Assembly: GCA_007695295.1 (NCBI GenBank)
Contig: REEB01000161.1
Span: 1 to 35,335, forward strand
Direction of reading: 5' to 3'
Length of the DNA stretch: 35,335 bases
From: Puniceicoccaceae bacterium
Lineage (GTDB): Bacteria > Verrucomicrobiota > Verrucomicrobiia > Opitutales > Opitutaceae
Position 1 is the stretch's first letter. Each line of letters begins with the position of its first letter. Position numbers and translations under genes: made by a program. The notes beneath the pieces were generated by a model. The model did not search any database, was not told the DNA's origin, and worked only from the letters and a program-made list of their open reading frames with translations. This document shows positions 7,640-14,931 of the stretch, piece by piece.

Positions 7640-8572
7640 TCAGCCGCTTTGGCGGACTTTGGCGAGGGTGGCTTGGAGGGCACGGGCGGAGTTTTGCAGG
7701 CCCTGTGATTCCTTGGGCCAAAGCTCCAGCTCAACGTGCTTGAGCACGCCGGTGCGGCCGACGACGGTGGGCACGCTGAGGGAGAGGTCGCGGATGCCGT
7801 AGGCGCCGGAGAGCGGGCTGGAAACGGGGAGGACGCGGCGGCGGTCGAGGGCGATGCTCTCGACGACCTCGCGGATGGCGACGCCGACGGCCCAGCCGGC
7901 CCCGCCTTTGCGCGAGATGACCTCGGCGCCGCTCTTCTGGGTGCGCTCGAATAGGGTTTTCTGGAAGGACGGCGTGACGCCGGGAAATTTGGTGAGGGGG
8001 AACCCGTCGACGGTGGCGGAGGACCAGACCGGCACCATGGTGTCGCCGTGTTCGCCGAGGATCATGGCGCGGACCTGGGTGGCGGGGAGGTCGAGGACGT
8101 CGGCGATGAGAGAGCAGAAGCGGGAAGTGTCGAGGACGGTGCCGAGGCCAAGAACGCGTTTCGGGCAGTGGCCGGTGACCTCCCAGGCAAGGTGGGTGAG
8201 AATGTCGACCGGGTTGGAGACGACGAAGAGGATGGCGTCTTCGCGGAGGCCGGCGGACTTGATTTCCTGCAGGATGCCGCGGAAGAGGGAGACATTGCGG
8301 TTGATGAGATCGAGGCGTGATTCGTCCGGCTTGCGGCGAAGACCGGCGGTGATGACAAGGATGTCGGCGTCGGCGCAATCGGCGTAATGGCCGGCACGGA
8401 TACGCTGGTCGGCGGTGAAGGCGGCGCCGTGGAGGAGGTCGAGGGCCTCGCCCTCGGCGGTGGCTTGGTTGGCATCGAGGAGGACGATCTCGCGGACGAT
8501 GCCGCCGAGCTGGAGCGCGAAAGCGGCGCAGGAGCCGACACGGCCGCCGCCGCCGATGATGGCAACTTTCAT
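7640..8572 (-). CDS. Lactate/malate-type dehydrogenase of the BMC operon
   Basis: This 310-residue NAD-dependent 2-hydroxyacid dehydrogenase is a normal length for the family. Visible features are the nucleotide-binding GGGGRVG (7-13), VVSNPVDILT (118-126), Asp148/Arg151 in LDTSR, and the catalytic His175 in GEHGD. The substrate-specificity loop reads TAGLRRKPDESR: Arg80 sits where malate dehydrogenases have Arg and lactate dehydrogenases Gln, while the Glu before Ser-Arg is lactate dehydrogenase-like. The start ATG overlaps the aldolase stop by one base (TGATG), so translation is probably coupled. It is the last gene of the operon. In related planctomycete loci such an enzyme is proposed to recycle NAD+ for the aldehyde dehydrogenase; whether it acts on lactaldehyde, lactate or malate is not settled by the sequence. 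No encapsulation helix is evident. Confidence 0.9.
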   Translation of the reverse strand: MKVAIIGGGGRVGSCAAFALQLGGIVREIVLLDANQATAEGEALDLLHGAAFTADQRIRAGHYADCADADILVITAGLRRKPDESRLDLINRNVSLFRGILQEIKSAGLREDAILFVVSNPVDILTHLAWEVTGHCPKRVLGLGTVLDTSRFCSLIADVLDLPATQVRAMILGEHGDTMVPVWSSATVDGFPLTKFPGVTPSFQKTLFERTQKSGAEVISRKGGAGWAVGVAIREVVESIALDRRRVLPVSSPLSGAYGIRDLSLSVPTVVGRTGVLKHVELELWPKESQGLQNSARALQATLAKVRQSG

Positions 8573-9648
8573 CAGGATTTCTGTTTCTGGAGGGTTTCGA
8601 GAATCTGGTTGGTGACGGCTTGGACGAGGCCTTCGAGCTCGGCATTGGTGAGCTTGGAGGTGTCGGGCCCGGCGGGCTGGGCGGTGGTGGCGCAGGCTTT
8701 GGGCCGGTCGCTGATCATTTCCCATGGATCGCAGCCGCAGAGTTGCTCGGGCTTGAGGCCTTCGCGGGAGTCGGGCAGGCCGAGCTTTTTCTTCAGGTCG
8801 AGCAGTTCCTGGAGTTTGTCTCCGGGGATGCTGGTGCGGTTGGAGGGGAGGTGGGAGGCGACGACGAGCGTGCGGCAGTAGGCGTCGGTGATCTCCATCT
8901 TGAAGTAGGCATCCTCCACGCTCGTGCCCCAGCAAATGAGGCCGTGGTTGCCCATCATAATGGACTGGTGCTTGGGGGCGAGGGGGGAGATGACCTCGGC
9001 CATCTCGGCGCTGCCGGGGGTGCGGTAGGGGGCGACGGGCACCCGGCCGACGAAGACCTCGATCTCGGGGATGAGGCAGGGCGGGGGTTCGAGGCCGGCG
9101 ATGGCGTAGGCGGTGGCGTGGACCGGATGGGCGTGGACGACCGCCTTGGCTTCGGGCACGACCGAGTAGATGGCCATGTGCGTATTGATTTCGCTGGTAC
9201 GCTTCCAAGTGCCGGCGAGCTGGTTGCCGGCCATGTCGACGAGACAGAGCATTTCCGGCTTGAGGAAGCCCTTGCTGACGCCAGTGGGAGTGCAGATGAA
9301 ATAGTTGCCGAGGCGGCATGAGATATTGCCGCCGTTGCCGTCGGTGTATTCGCGCATCCAGAGGCGGCGGCCGATGTCGCAGATCTGTTCCTTGAGCGAG
9401 CGGGCTTCGGGGGAGTTGAAGAGGCGTTCAAACTCGCCCGGGGAGCCGCCGCCGGCTTTGGTGGCGGCTGGTGCGGAAGGGGAGGCGGCGGGGGCCGGAG
9501 CGGCGGAGGCATCGAAGACGACCTTGATGCCGGCTTCGGTGAGGCAATCGCGTGCGCCCGGGGTGAGGAGGGTTTCGCGGGAGTGGCGAAACTCCTTTTT
9601 CCCGGTGGCGACGAAGGCTTCGGCGTCTTTCAGTGAGAAGAGATTCAT
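8572..9648 (-). CDS. BMC-associated class II aldolase (rhamnulose/fuculose-1-phosphate type)
   Basis: The 358-residue enzyme would split L-rhamnulose- or L-fuculose-1-phosphate to DHAP and L-lactaldehyde. By comparison with FucA, Glu153 (TSEINTH) is the catalytic acid/base, and His172, His174 (VHAHPVH) and His235 (GNHGL) bind zinc. The core spans about 75-265. Two additions surround it. An N-terminal module of about 46 residues with LTPGARDCLTEAGI is joined by an Ala/Pro-rich linker (47-70). A C-terminal tail ends in an amphipathic helix (LEGLVQAVTNQILETLQKQ) after a Pro/Thr-rich spacer, typical of an encapsulation peptide. Ordinary class II aldolases are about 215 residues. A GGAG ribosome-binding site precedes the ATG. 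Which sugar phosphate is preferred cannot be read from the sequence; the nearby GH78 rhamnosidase favours rhamnulose-1-phosphate. Confidence 0.92.
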   Translation of the reverse strand: MNLFSLKDAEAFVATGKKEFRHSRETLLTPGARDCLTEAGIKVVFDASAAPAPAASPSAPAATKAGGGSPGEFERLFNSPEARSLKEQICDIGRRLWMREYTDGNGGNISCRLGNYFICTPTGVSKGFLKPEMLCLVDMAGNQLAGTWKRTSEINTHMAIYSVVPEAKAVVHAHPVHATAYAIAGLEPPPCLIPEIEVFVGRVPVAPYRTPGSAEMAEVISPLAPKHQSIMMGNHGLICWGTSVEDAYFKMEITDAYCRTLVVASHLPSNRTSIPGDKLQELLDLKKKLGLPDSREGLKPEQLCGCDPWEMISDRPKACATTAQPAGPDTSKLTNAELEGLVQAVTNQILETLQKQKS

Positions 9649-9654
9649 GGCAGG

Positions 9655-9951
9655 TTACTCCTTGGATTCCGTGGTGGGGCGGAAGAAAAAACTGTCGACT
9701 TGGGCGGCGCAGTAGGCGTCGACCGGGGTGGGTGAGGGGAAGGGGCAGGCGGCCTCGCGGCCTTCGCTGACGGCAACCTCCTGTCCGACGCCGGCGCCCT
9801 GCTCGTCATAGACGACAATGGCGGGGTCGTGGCGGCTTTCGCCGGCGAACGTGGCGGCGTTCCAAGGCAGGGCGAGGAGGAGGCGCTCCCCGCGGTAGGC
9901 GGGGTGGCGGACCGAGAGGGTGACGCGGCCGATGACGGTGGCCATTCTCAT
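9655..9951 (-). CDS. BMC-P pentameric shell vertex protein (EutN/CcmL family), third copy
   Basis: This 98-residue protein starts with MRMATVIGRVTLSVRHPAYRG. The opening ATVIGRV and the GxGxGQEVAVSEG stretch match the EutN/CcmL fold, whose pentamers cap the vertices of the icosahedral shell. The ATG at 9951 overlaps the stop of the previous BMC-P gene (ATGA), indicating coupled translation; a second ATG at 9945 is possible. The C-terminus carries an extra PTPVDAYCAAQVDSFFF segment with aromatic residues beyond the usual fold, absent from the other two copies. It ends six bases before the aldolase start. Confidence 0.9.
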   Translation of the reverse strand: MRMATVIGRVTLSVRHPAYRGERLLLALPWNAATFAGESRHDPAIVVYDEQGAGVGQEVAVSEGREAACPFPSPTPVDAYCAAQVDSFFFRPTTESKE

Positions 9952-10223
9952 ACCGCGAGCGCCCTTTCCGGGTCGACCAGTCCGCAGACCGACCAGCGGG
10001 CGGGGCTGAGTTCGCTGCCGACCAGCTTGCGCGCCTCGCTGCCATCGCTGGTGATGAGTACGGTCTGCTGAATGCCGGCGCCGAGGCAGTCGATGACGAT
10101 CTGCGGAGGGCCGTCCGCGGTGCCGTCCCCGCTGATCGGCTGTGCGATGAGCAGCCGCCAACCCTCGAGGCTGGCGTGCTTGGCGGTGGAGACGACGTGT
10201 CCGTGGATACGGGCGAGGCGCAC
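9948..10223 (-). CDS. BMC-P pentameric shell vertex protein, second copy
   Basis: The 91-residue protein opens with MRLARIHGHVVSTAKHASLEGW, the EutN/CcmL N-terminal strand, and contains DCLGAGIQQTVLITSDGSEAR, matching the pentamer-core turn (GAGxGxxVLxxxGSxAR in relatives). The start codon is GTG, four bases after the aldehyde dehydrogenase stop, with no clear Shine-Dalgarno sequence. It overlaps the next BMC-P gene by four bases. Having three divergent BMC-P genes is typical, as I recall, of planctomycete-verrucomicrobial compartment loci. Confidence 0.92.
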   Translation of the reverse strand: MRLARIHGHVVSTAKHASLEGWRLLIAQPISGDGTADGPPQIVIDCLGAGIQQTVLITSDGSEARKLVGSELSPARWSVCGLVDPERALAV

Positions 10224-10227
10224 GGGA

Positions 10228-11649
10228 TCAGTAGAGGTTGAGGTTTTCGACCATGACGCAGCGCCGCGAGCGGGTGAACGTCATGGGGGTGGTAACGCCC
10301 TCTCCGGTCGGGGTGGCGATGCTGTAGCTGAGAAAGCCCTCACCGCCGAGGCCGAGGCCGGTCATGCAGGGGCCGTTTTTAATAAACAGGGTGGTATCGG
10401 CGAGCTGGGCGAAACGGGTCAGGTTGCGGATGTTCTGACTGTGCATGATGGCGGTGTGCTTGTAGCCGTGCTCTGCCTCGATGGCGCGGTCGACGGCCTC
10501 GTCGACATCGCGGACGCGGACGACGGGGATGAACGGCATCATCTGTTCCTCTTGGACGAAAGGGTGGGCGGCATCGGTTTCGCCGAAAAGCAGGGTGACG
10601 GAAGGCGGCACCTGCAGGCCGATGGACCTGGCGAGCACCGCCGCATCCTGGCCGATGAGTTTTTTATTGATGACCGGGTGAGCGCAGCCGCCGCCCTGGC
10701 CCTCGGGGAAAGTGAAGGCGGTCTTGGTGAGGGCATCCACCTGTGCCTTGTCGAGCCGGTGGGCGCCGGCGGCGGCGAGGGCCTTGAGGAGGGCGTCGGC
10801 GACGGAGTCGACGACGAAGACCTCCTTTTCGCCGATGCAGAGGAGATTGTTGTCGTAGGCGGCGCCCTGGATGATGGAGCGGGCGGCGCGATCGATGTCG
10901 GCGGTTTCGTCGACCACGACCGGGGGGTTGCCGGGGCCGGCGCAGATGGCGCGCTTGCCGGTCTTCATGGCCGCCTTGACGACGGCGGGGCCTCCGGTGA
11001 CGCAGAGCAGCGCGACCTTCGGGTGGGCGCACATGGCGGAGAACGTCTCGAGGGTGGGTTTGACGACGGTGCAGAGAAGGTCGGCGATGCCCGTTTCCTG
11101 GAAGATGGCCTCGTTGTAGGCGCGGATGGCGGTGGTGGCGCAGTTGGCCGCGCCGGGATGGGGATTGTAGACGACGGCGTTGCCGGCGGCGATGATGTTG
11201 ATGGCGTTGCCGGTGAGGGTGGGGACGCTGTGGGTGGAGGGGGTGACGGCTCCGACGACGCCCCAGGGGGCGAAATCGATCACGGTGAGGCCGAAGTCGC
11301 CGCTGAAGGCCTGGCGCTCGAGCATTTCCACGCCGGGAATGAGCTCGGCGCAGATTTTCAGCTTCTCGATCTTGTGGTCGAGCCGGCCGATGCGGGTCTC
11401 GGCAAACTCGATCTCACCCCACGGTTTGGCGTTTTCGATGCAGAGCCGGCGGATGGCGGCGATGGCCTTTTTGCGGGCGCTGACGCCGGCCTCGCGGAGT
11501 TGCTCGAAGGAGCGGTGGGCGGCGTCGGCGGCGTCCTCCATTTTTTCATACACGCCGAAGCCGGACTTGCCGGAGGCGACAAGCTCCCGGCTATTCTGGA
11601 GGCGGGCAAGGACTTCGGCGACGACGCGGGAGATGAGTTGTTGGTCCAT
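10228..11649 (-). CDS. CoA-acylating aldehyde dehydrogenase of the microcompartment (PduP/EutE-like)
   Basis: The 473-residue enzyme oxidises an aldehyde with NAD+ and CoA to the acyl-CoA; in this operon the likely substrate is L-lactaldehyde, giving lactyl-CoA. The catalytic cysteine is Cys271 in DNNLLCIGEKE, preceded by the AGPGNPP turn (237-243). The first 18 residues (MDQQLISRVVAEVLARLQ) form an amphipathic helix, separated by a short linker from the core. This is the classic N-terminal encapsulation peptide position of PduP. The gene sits between two BMC-P genes with spacings of six and four bases. Length and motifs match the acylating family and not the hydrolytic aldehyde dehydrogenases. 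Aldehyde specificity is inferred from the aldolase next door. Confidence 0.95.
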   Translation of the reverse strand: MDQQLISRVVAEVLARLQNSRELVASGKSGFGVYEKMEDAADAAHRSFEQLREAGVSARKKAIAAIRRLCIENAKPWGEIEFAETRIGRLDHKIEKLKICAELIPGVEMLERQAFSGDFGLTVIDFAPWGVVGAVTPSTHSVPTLTGNAINIIAAGNAVVYNPHPGAANCATTAIRAYNEAIFQETGIADLLCTVVKPTLETFSAMCAHPKVALLCVTGGPAVVKAAMKTGKRAICAGPGNPPVVVDETADIDRAARSIIQGAAYDNNLLCIGEKEVFVVDSVADALLKALAAAGAHRLDKAQVDALTKTAFTFPEGQGGGCAHPVINKKLIGQDAAVLARSIGLQVPPSVTLLFGETDAAHPFVQEEQMMPFIPVVRVRDVDEAVDRAIEAEHGYKHTAIMHSQNIRNLTRFAQLADTTLFIKNGPCMTGLGLGGEGFLSYSIATPTGEGVTTPMTFTRSRRCVMVENLNLY

Positions 11650-11655
11650 GGGGGA

Positions 11656-11964
11656 TCAGCGGGCGCGGTAGAGGATGCGGCGGCCGAGGTCGACGGTGTC
11701 GACAATGCCGACGACGACCGCATCGACCGGGGTGTCCTTGTCCTTGTAGGCGAGGCGGGCGGAGCTGCCTTGGACGACGAGGACGACCTCGCCCTCGCCG
11801 GCGCCGAGGGTGTCGACGGCGACCAGGGAAGTGCGCCCCGGTTTGAAGTCGGTCTGGCCGGCTTCATCGACGACGAGGGGGCGGACGAAGAGGAGCCGGT
11901 GGCCGGTCATCTTCGGGTTTTTTTTGGTCGCAACGACGGTGCCTTCGACGCGGGCGAGGATCAT
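11656..11964 (-). CDS. BMC-P pentameric shell vertex protein, first copy
   Basis: The 102-residue protein begins MILARVEGTVVATKKNPKM and continues with GHRLLFVRPL and DTLGAGEGEVVLVVQGSSAR, all characteristic of EutN/CcmL pentamers. It is the closest of the three copies to the textbook sequence. It caps shell vertices. The ATG at 11964 is 29 bases after the stop of the third BMC-H gene, and the gene ends six bases before the aldehyde dehydrogenase. Confidence 0.95.
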   Translation of the reverse strand: MILARVEGTVVATKKNPKMTGHRLLFVRPLVVDEAGQTDFKPGRTSLVAVDTLGAGEGEVVLVVQGSSARLAYKDKDTPVDAVVVGIVDTVDLGRRILYRAR

Positions 11965-11993
11965 GGTGCGGGGGCCGGGGGCGGTCCGGTTGG

Positions 11994-12290
11994 TTATTTT
12001 TTGGAGGCGGGGGCGCCCTTGGGCAGGACGGTGCCGAGGTCGCCGTGGGGGCGGGCGATGACGCTCACGGAGACGATCTCGCCGAGGGACTGGGCGGCGG
12101 CGCGCCCTGCCTCGGTGGCGGCCTTGACGGCGGCGACGTCGCCCTCGACCACGGCGGTGACCATGGCATTGCCGACCTGGGTGAGCGGGCCGATGAGTTC
12201 GACGTTGGCGGATTTGAGCATGGCATCGCAGGCCTCGACGAGGGCGACGAGACCGCGGGTTTCAATCATTCCAATGGCTTGTTGTGACAT
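11994..12290 (-). CDS. BMC-H hexameric shell protein, third copy
   Basis: This 98-residue protein is a single BMC domain. It begins MSQQAIGMIETRGLVALVEACDAM..., followed by KSANVEL, and contains GDVAAVKAATEAGRAAA, the standard helix of the fold. The loop lining the central pore reads VGNAMV, so the pore residues are Gly-Asn-Ala, unlike the GSG and GGA of its paralogues. A short Lys/Pro-rich tail (PKGAPASKK) extends the C-terminus. The frame is open upstream to 12785, but the start at 12290 is set by homology. No Shine-Dalgarno sequence is visible in the C-rich 52-base leader after the kinase gene. Confidence 0.95.
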   Translation of the reverse strand: MSQQAIGMIETRGLVALVEACDAMLKSANVELIGPLTQVGNAMVTAVVEGDVAAVKAATEAGRAAAQSLGEIVSVSVIARPHGDLGTVLPKGAPASKK

Positions 12291-12342
12291 GGTGATGGGT
12301 GGTTGATGGTAAGGGTGGTGCGGGTGTGGTGGAAGAGAAGCT

Positions 12343-13551
12343 TCAGGCGGCAGCATGGAGCAGGCGCCAGGCTTGGCGGGCGATGACGACTTCCTCGCTG
12401 GTGGGGATGAGACGGACCTCGATTTTCGAGTCCGGGGCGGAGAGAATCGCTTCGGCGGCGATGGCGGCGCGGTTGGCGGCGGGGTCGAGTTTGAGCCCGC
12501 AGTAGGAGAAACCGCGGCAGATTTCCTCGCGCAGGGCGGGGTTGTTTTCGGCGATCCCGGCGGTGAAGACGAGGAGGTCGGCCCCGTCGAGCGAAGCGAG
12601 CAGACGGCCGATGTATCCGCGTACCGAGGACACGAAGACGGCGAGGGCGATGGTGGCGTCCGGATGGCCCTCTTCGCGGGCGCGGAGCAGATCGCGGATG
12701 TCACCGGAGGGGAGGCCGGACATGCCCTTGAGGCCGCCCTCGGCGGCGAGGCGCCGGCGGACCTCGGCGGGGGCGAGGCCGACATTCTCGATCAGATGGA
12801 GGACGGCGAAGACATCCATGTCGCCGACCCGGTTGTTGTGGGGGAGGCCGCTCTGGGGTGTCATGCCCCAGCTGGAATCGACGGCCCGGCCGCCGCGGAT
12901 GGCGGCGAGGGAGGAACTGCCGCCGAGGTGGCAGGAAATGAGACGGAGATCGTCCCGCCCGGTGAGTTCGGCGGCCCGCTCACTGATGTAGCGATGGCTG
13001 GCTCCGTGGAAACCCTCGCGGCGGATGCCGTGGTCGCGCTCCCAGTCGAGCGGGATGGGGAAGCGGCGGGCTTCCGCGGGGAGGTGGTCGAAAAACGCCG
13101 TCTCGAAAGTCCCGATACAGGGCAGCCCGGGATGAAGTTTCCGGAAGGTGCGGACGGCGGCGATGTAGGGCGGGTTGTGGGCGGGGAAGAGGGCATTGAG
13201 CGCCTCCATTGCGCCGAGGACCCGCTCATCGAGGTGTTGGGTGCCGGAGACGCCCTTGGCCATGACGGGCTTGAAACCGACCGCGTCGAGCTGGTCAAAG
13301 CCGCCGGGCCCGTGTTCGGTGAGGAGGGCCTCGACGCGGGCGATGGCGGCGGCGTAGTCGGGGAAAGCGCCTTCCTCGGTGTGTTCCGATTTCCCAGCCC
13401 GGAAGGCGAGGGTGGAGGCGCCGGCCCCGATCCGGTCGACCCCGCCGCGGGCCAGCACCTGCTCGTCCGGCATGGAAAAGAGCCGGAACTTGAAGGAGGT
13501 GCTGCCGATGTTGGCCACGAGAATGCGGCCGCTGGCGGGGGTGTCGGGCAT
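12343..13551 (-). CDS. Acetate/propionate kinase family protein with altered active site
   Basis: This 402-residue protein has the ASKHA-fold kinase signatures: ANIGSTSFKF (N14, S17, K21), GFHGASH (H182), CHLGGSSSLAAI, and HNNRVGDMD (R241). It would transfer phosphate from an acyl-phosphate to ADP, closing the PduL branch with ATP gain. Two conserved acetate kinase sites differ. The usual GHRVVHGG, with the essential substrate arginine, is GFKPVMAKG (K94), and the usual FDTAFH, with the catalytic aspartate, is FETAFF (E150). Acetate kinases retain these positions almost universally, so the substrate is probably not plain acetyl-phosphate; lactyl-phosphate fits the pathway. The gene lies between shell genes and has no obvious encapsulation helix. 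Confidence 0.9.
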   Translation of the reverse strand: MPDTPASGRILVANIGSTSFKFRLFSMPDEQVLARGGVDRIGAGASTLAFRAGKSEHTEEGAFPDYAAAIARVEALLTEHGPGGFDQLDAVGFKPVMAKGVSGTQHLDERVLGAMEALNALFPAHNPPYIAAVRTFRKLHPGLPCIGTFETAFFDHLPAEARRFPIPLDWERDHGIRREGFHGASHRYISERAAELTGRDDLRLISCHLGGSSSLAAIRGGRAVDSSWGMTPQSGLPHNNRVGDMDVFAVLHLIENVGLAPAEVRRRLAAEGGLKGMSGLPSGDIRDLLRAREEGHPDATIALAVFVSSVRGYIGRLLASLDGADLLVFTAGIAENNPALREEICRGFSYCGLKLDPAANRAAIAAEAILSAPDSKIEVRLIPTSEEVVIARQAWRLLHAAA

Positions 13552-13574
13552 GGGGTGCGGTGGGGAGCGGAGCG

Positions 13575-13859
13575 TCAGCGTCCGCCGAGGAATTTGCCGA
13601 GCTTGGTGAGGTCCTCGTGGGGGCGGGGGATGACGTGGACGGCGATGACCTCGCCGATGGTGGCGGCGGCGGTGGCGCCGGCCTCGACCGCGGCCTTGAC
13701 CGCGGCGACCTCGCCTTTGACGAAGACGATGACGTGGCCGGAGCCGATTTTTTCCCAGCCGACCAACTCGACGTTGGCCGCCTTGAGCATTGCGTCGGTC
13801 GCCTCAAATTGTGCGACCAAACCTTTGGTTTCGATCATTCCGAGAGCTTGTCCTGCCAT
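13575..13859 (-). CDS. BMC-H hexameric shell protein, second copy (GSG pore)
   Basis: The 94-residue protein is a canonical BMC-H subunit: [18 protein letters not shown], then [20 protein letters not shown] and [13 protein letters not shown]. The pore loop is Gly-Ser-Gly, as in PduA and EutM, giving a small polar pore suited to hydrophilic metabolites. The C-terminus ([15 protein letters not shown]) is basic. An AAAGG element precedes the ATG at 13859. It is most likely the main facet protein of the shell; that is inferred from its close match to PduA-type proteins. Confidence 0.96.
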   Translation of the reverse strand: MAGQALGMIETKGLVAQFEATDAMLKAANVELVGWEKIGSGHVIVFVKGEVAAVKAAVEAGATAAATIGEVIAVHVIPRPHEDLTKLGKFLGGR

Positions 13860-13897
13860 GGGATGTGCCTTTCTAAAAGTGGGGGGTTGTCGCCGGA

Positions 13898-14167
13898 TCA
13901 GGCGGTGAAAAAGGGGAGCAGCTCTGGGCTGGGCCGGGCGATGACATGGGAGGAGACCAGGTTGCCGACCCGGCCGGCGGCTTCGCGGCCCGCCTCCACG
14001 GCGGCTTTGACGCTGCCGACGTCGCCCTTGACGACGGTGGTGACGAGGGCGCCCCCGATTTGGATGCGTTTGACGAGGGAGACATTGGCGGCTTTGACCA
14101 TGGCATCGCTGGCTTCAACCAGGCCGACATAACCGCGGGTTTCGATGAGACCGATAGCTTCGTTCAT
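13898..14167 (-). CDS. BMC-H hexameric shell protein, first copy (GGA pore)
   Basis: The 89-residue protein is a single BMC domain ([53 protein letters not shown]). The pore loop reads Gly-Gly-Ala, so the pore is less polar than in the GSG paralogue. It ends with a short [11 protein letters not shown] tail. The sequence is shorter than the other two copies and lacks their basic tails. It lies 49 bases after the PduL stop and 38 bases before the second BMC-H start. No Shine-Dalgarno sequence is seen. Confidence 0.96.
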   Translation of the reverse strand: MNEAIGLIETRGYVGLVEASDAMVKAANVSLVKRIQIGGALVTTVVKGDVGSVKAAVEAGREAAGRVGNLVSSHVIARPSPELLPFFTA

Positions 14168-14216
14168 GATGATTTAGTGGGTGAGTGAGTGGGATGATGG
14201 GCGGGTGAAAAAGAGG

Positions 14217-14888
14217 TCAGCGGCGGAGTAGCTCGACGCGGCGGGCGCGGGCGAGGTCGCAGGCATTGGCCTCGTCGGTATCGATGTGGACCTCGAGTTT
14301 GAAGGATGGGTCGATGCGGACGAGGACATCGTCGAAGCGGGTTGTGCAGAGCGGGGCCTCGACCTTGAGAGTCATGTAACCCTTGTTTTTGACGCCATAG
14401 AAGCGGGCGTCGTCCGGGCTCATGTGGACATGGCGGGCGGCGCGGATGATGCCCTCCTTCATCTCCAGCATGCCGTGGGGGCCGATGACGTAGCCGCCGG
14501 GTGTGCCCTCGATGTTGCCGGAAGGGCGCACGGGGATGTTCATGCCGAGAAAAATCGCATCGGTGGTGGCGAGCTCGATCTGAGTGAGGGGGCGGCAGGG
14601 GCCGAGGATGCGGAGATTGGGGATGATGCGGTTGCGCGGACCGACGAGGGTGACGGTGGCGGTGGAGGCGAACTGGCCTTCCTGGTAGAGCCATTTGTGC
14701 ACCTTGAGTTCGTAGCCGGGTCCGAAAAGAACTTGGAGGTTTTCCGGGCTGACATGCATGTGCCGGGCCGAACTGTTGACCACCAGCTCCGGCGCCGGAC
14801 CGGCGGGGGCGGAGCGGCCGAGCTGCCGGTAGAACGCCTCGCGGACGAGGGACTCGATCAGGCTGCGGCTGGGTGCGGGGACGGGCAT
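14217..14888 (-). CDS. pduL: PduL-type phosphate acyltransferase
   Basis: This 223-residue enzyme exchanges CoA of an acyl-CoA for phosphate, releasing CoA inside the shell and making an acyl-phosphate for the kinase. The two-barrel PduL fold shows the zinc-binding HxH motifs at His43/His45 (SARHMHVS) and His153/His155 (AARHVHMS), with GPHGMLEMKEG between. The N-terminal 24 residues (SRSLIESLVREAFYRQLG) form an amphipathic helix followed by a Pro/Ala linker, a typical encapsulation peptide seen in compartment PduL proteins. PduL is unrelated to the housekeeping Pta enzyme. It lies 43 bases after the regulator gene. The acyl group handled here is probably lactyl. Confidence 0.95.
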   Translation of the reverse strand: MPVPAPSRSLIESLVREAFYRQLGRSAPAGPAPELVVNSSARHMHVSPENLQVLFGPGYELKVHKWLYQEGQFASTATVTLVGPRNRIIPNLRILGPCRPLTQIELATTDAIFLGMNIPVRPSGNIEGTPGGYVIGPHGMLEMKEGIIRAARHVHMSPDDARFYGVKNKGYMTLKVEAPLCTTRFDDVLVRIDPSFKLEVHIDTDEANACDLARARRVELLRR

Positions 14889-14931
14889 GGGTGGGGTTTG
14901 CGGGCGGTGGGCTCTAATTGATTGAACTCAG
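14889..14931 (-). promoter_or_regulatory. Possible second operator between the regulator and pduL
   Basis: The 43-base gap and regulator stop contain TGACT, then TTCAAT and CAATTAGA on the minus strand. These share the TGACT and TCAAT/ATTGA elements seen upstream of the regulator, but the alignment is loose. It may let the regulator gene and the structural genes be controlled separately. The evidence is weak and is similarity by eye only. Confidence 0.25.

Noticed and set aside
8573-9319. N-terminal extension of the dehydrogenase frame through the aldolase
   Set aside because: The sequence before the MKVAIIGGGG start is Arg/Pro/His-rich out-of-frame aldolase; the TGATG junction fixes the start at 8572.
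10072-12306. 744-residue plus-strand ORF across the shell and aldehyde dehydrogenase genes
   Set aside because: Its Gly/Asp repeats mirror codon bias of the opposite strand, and it crosses several well-supported minus-strand genes.
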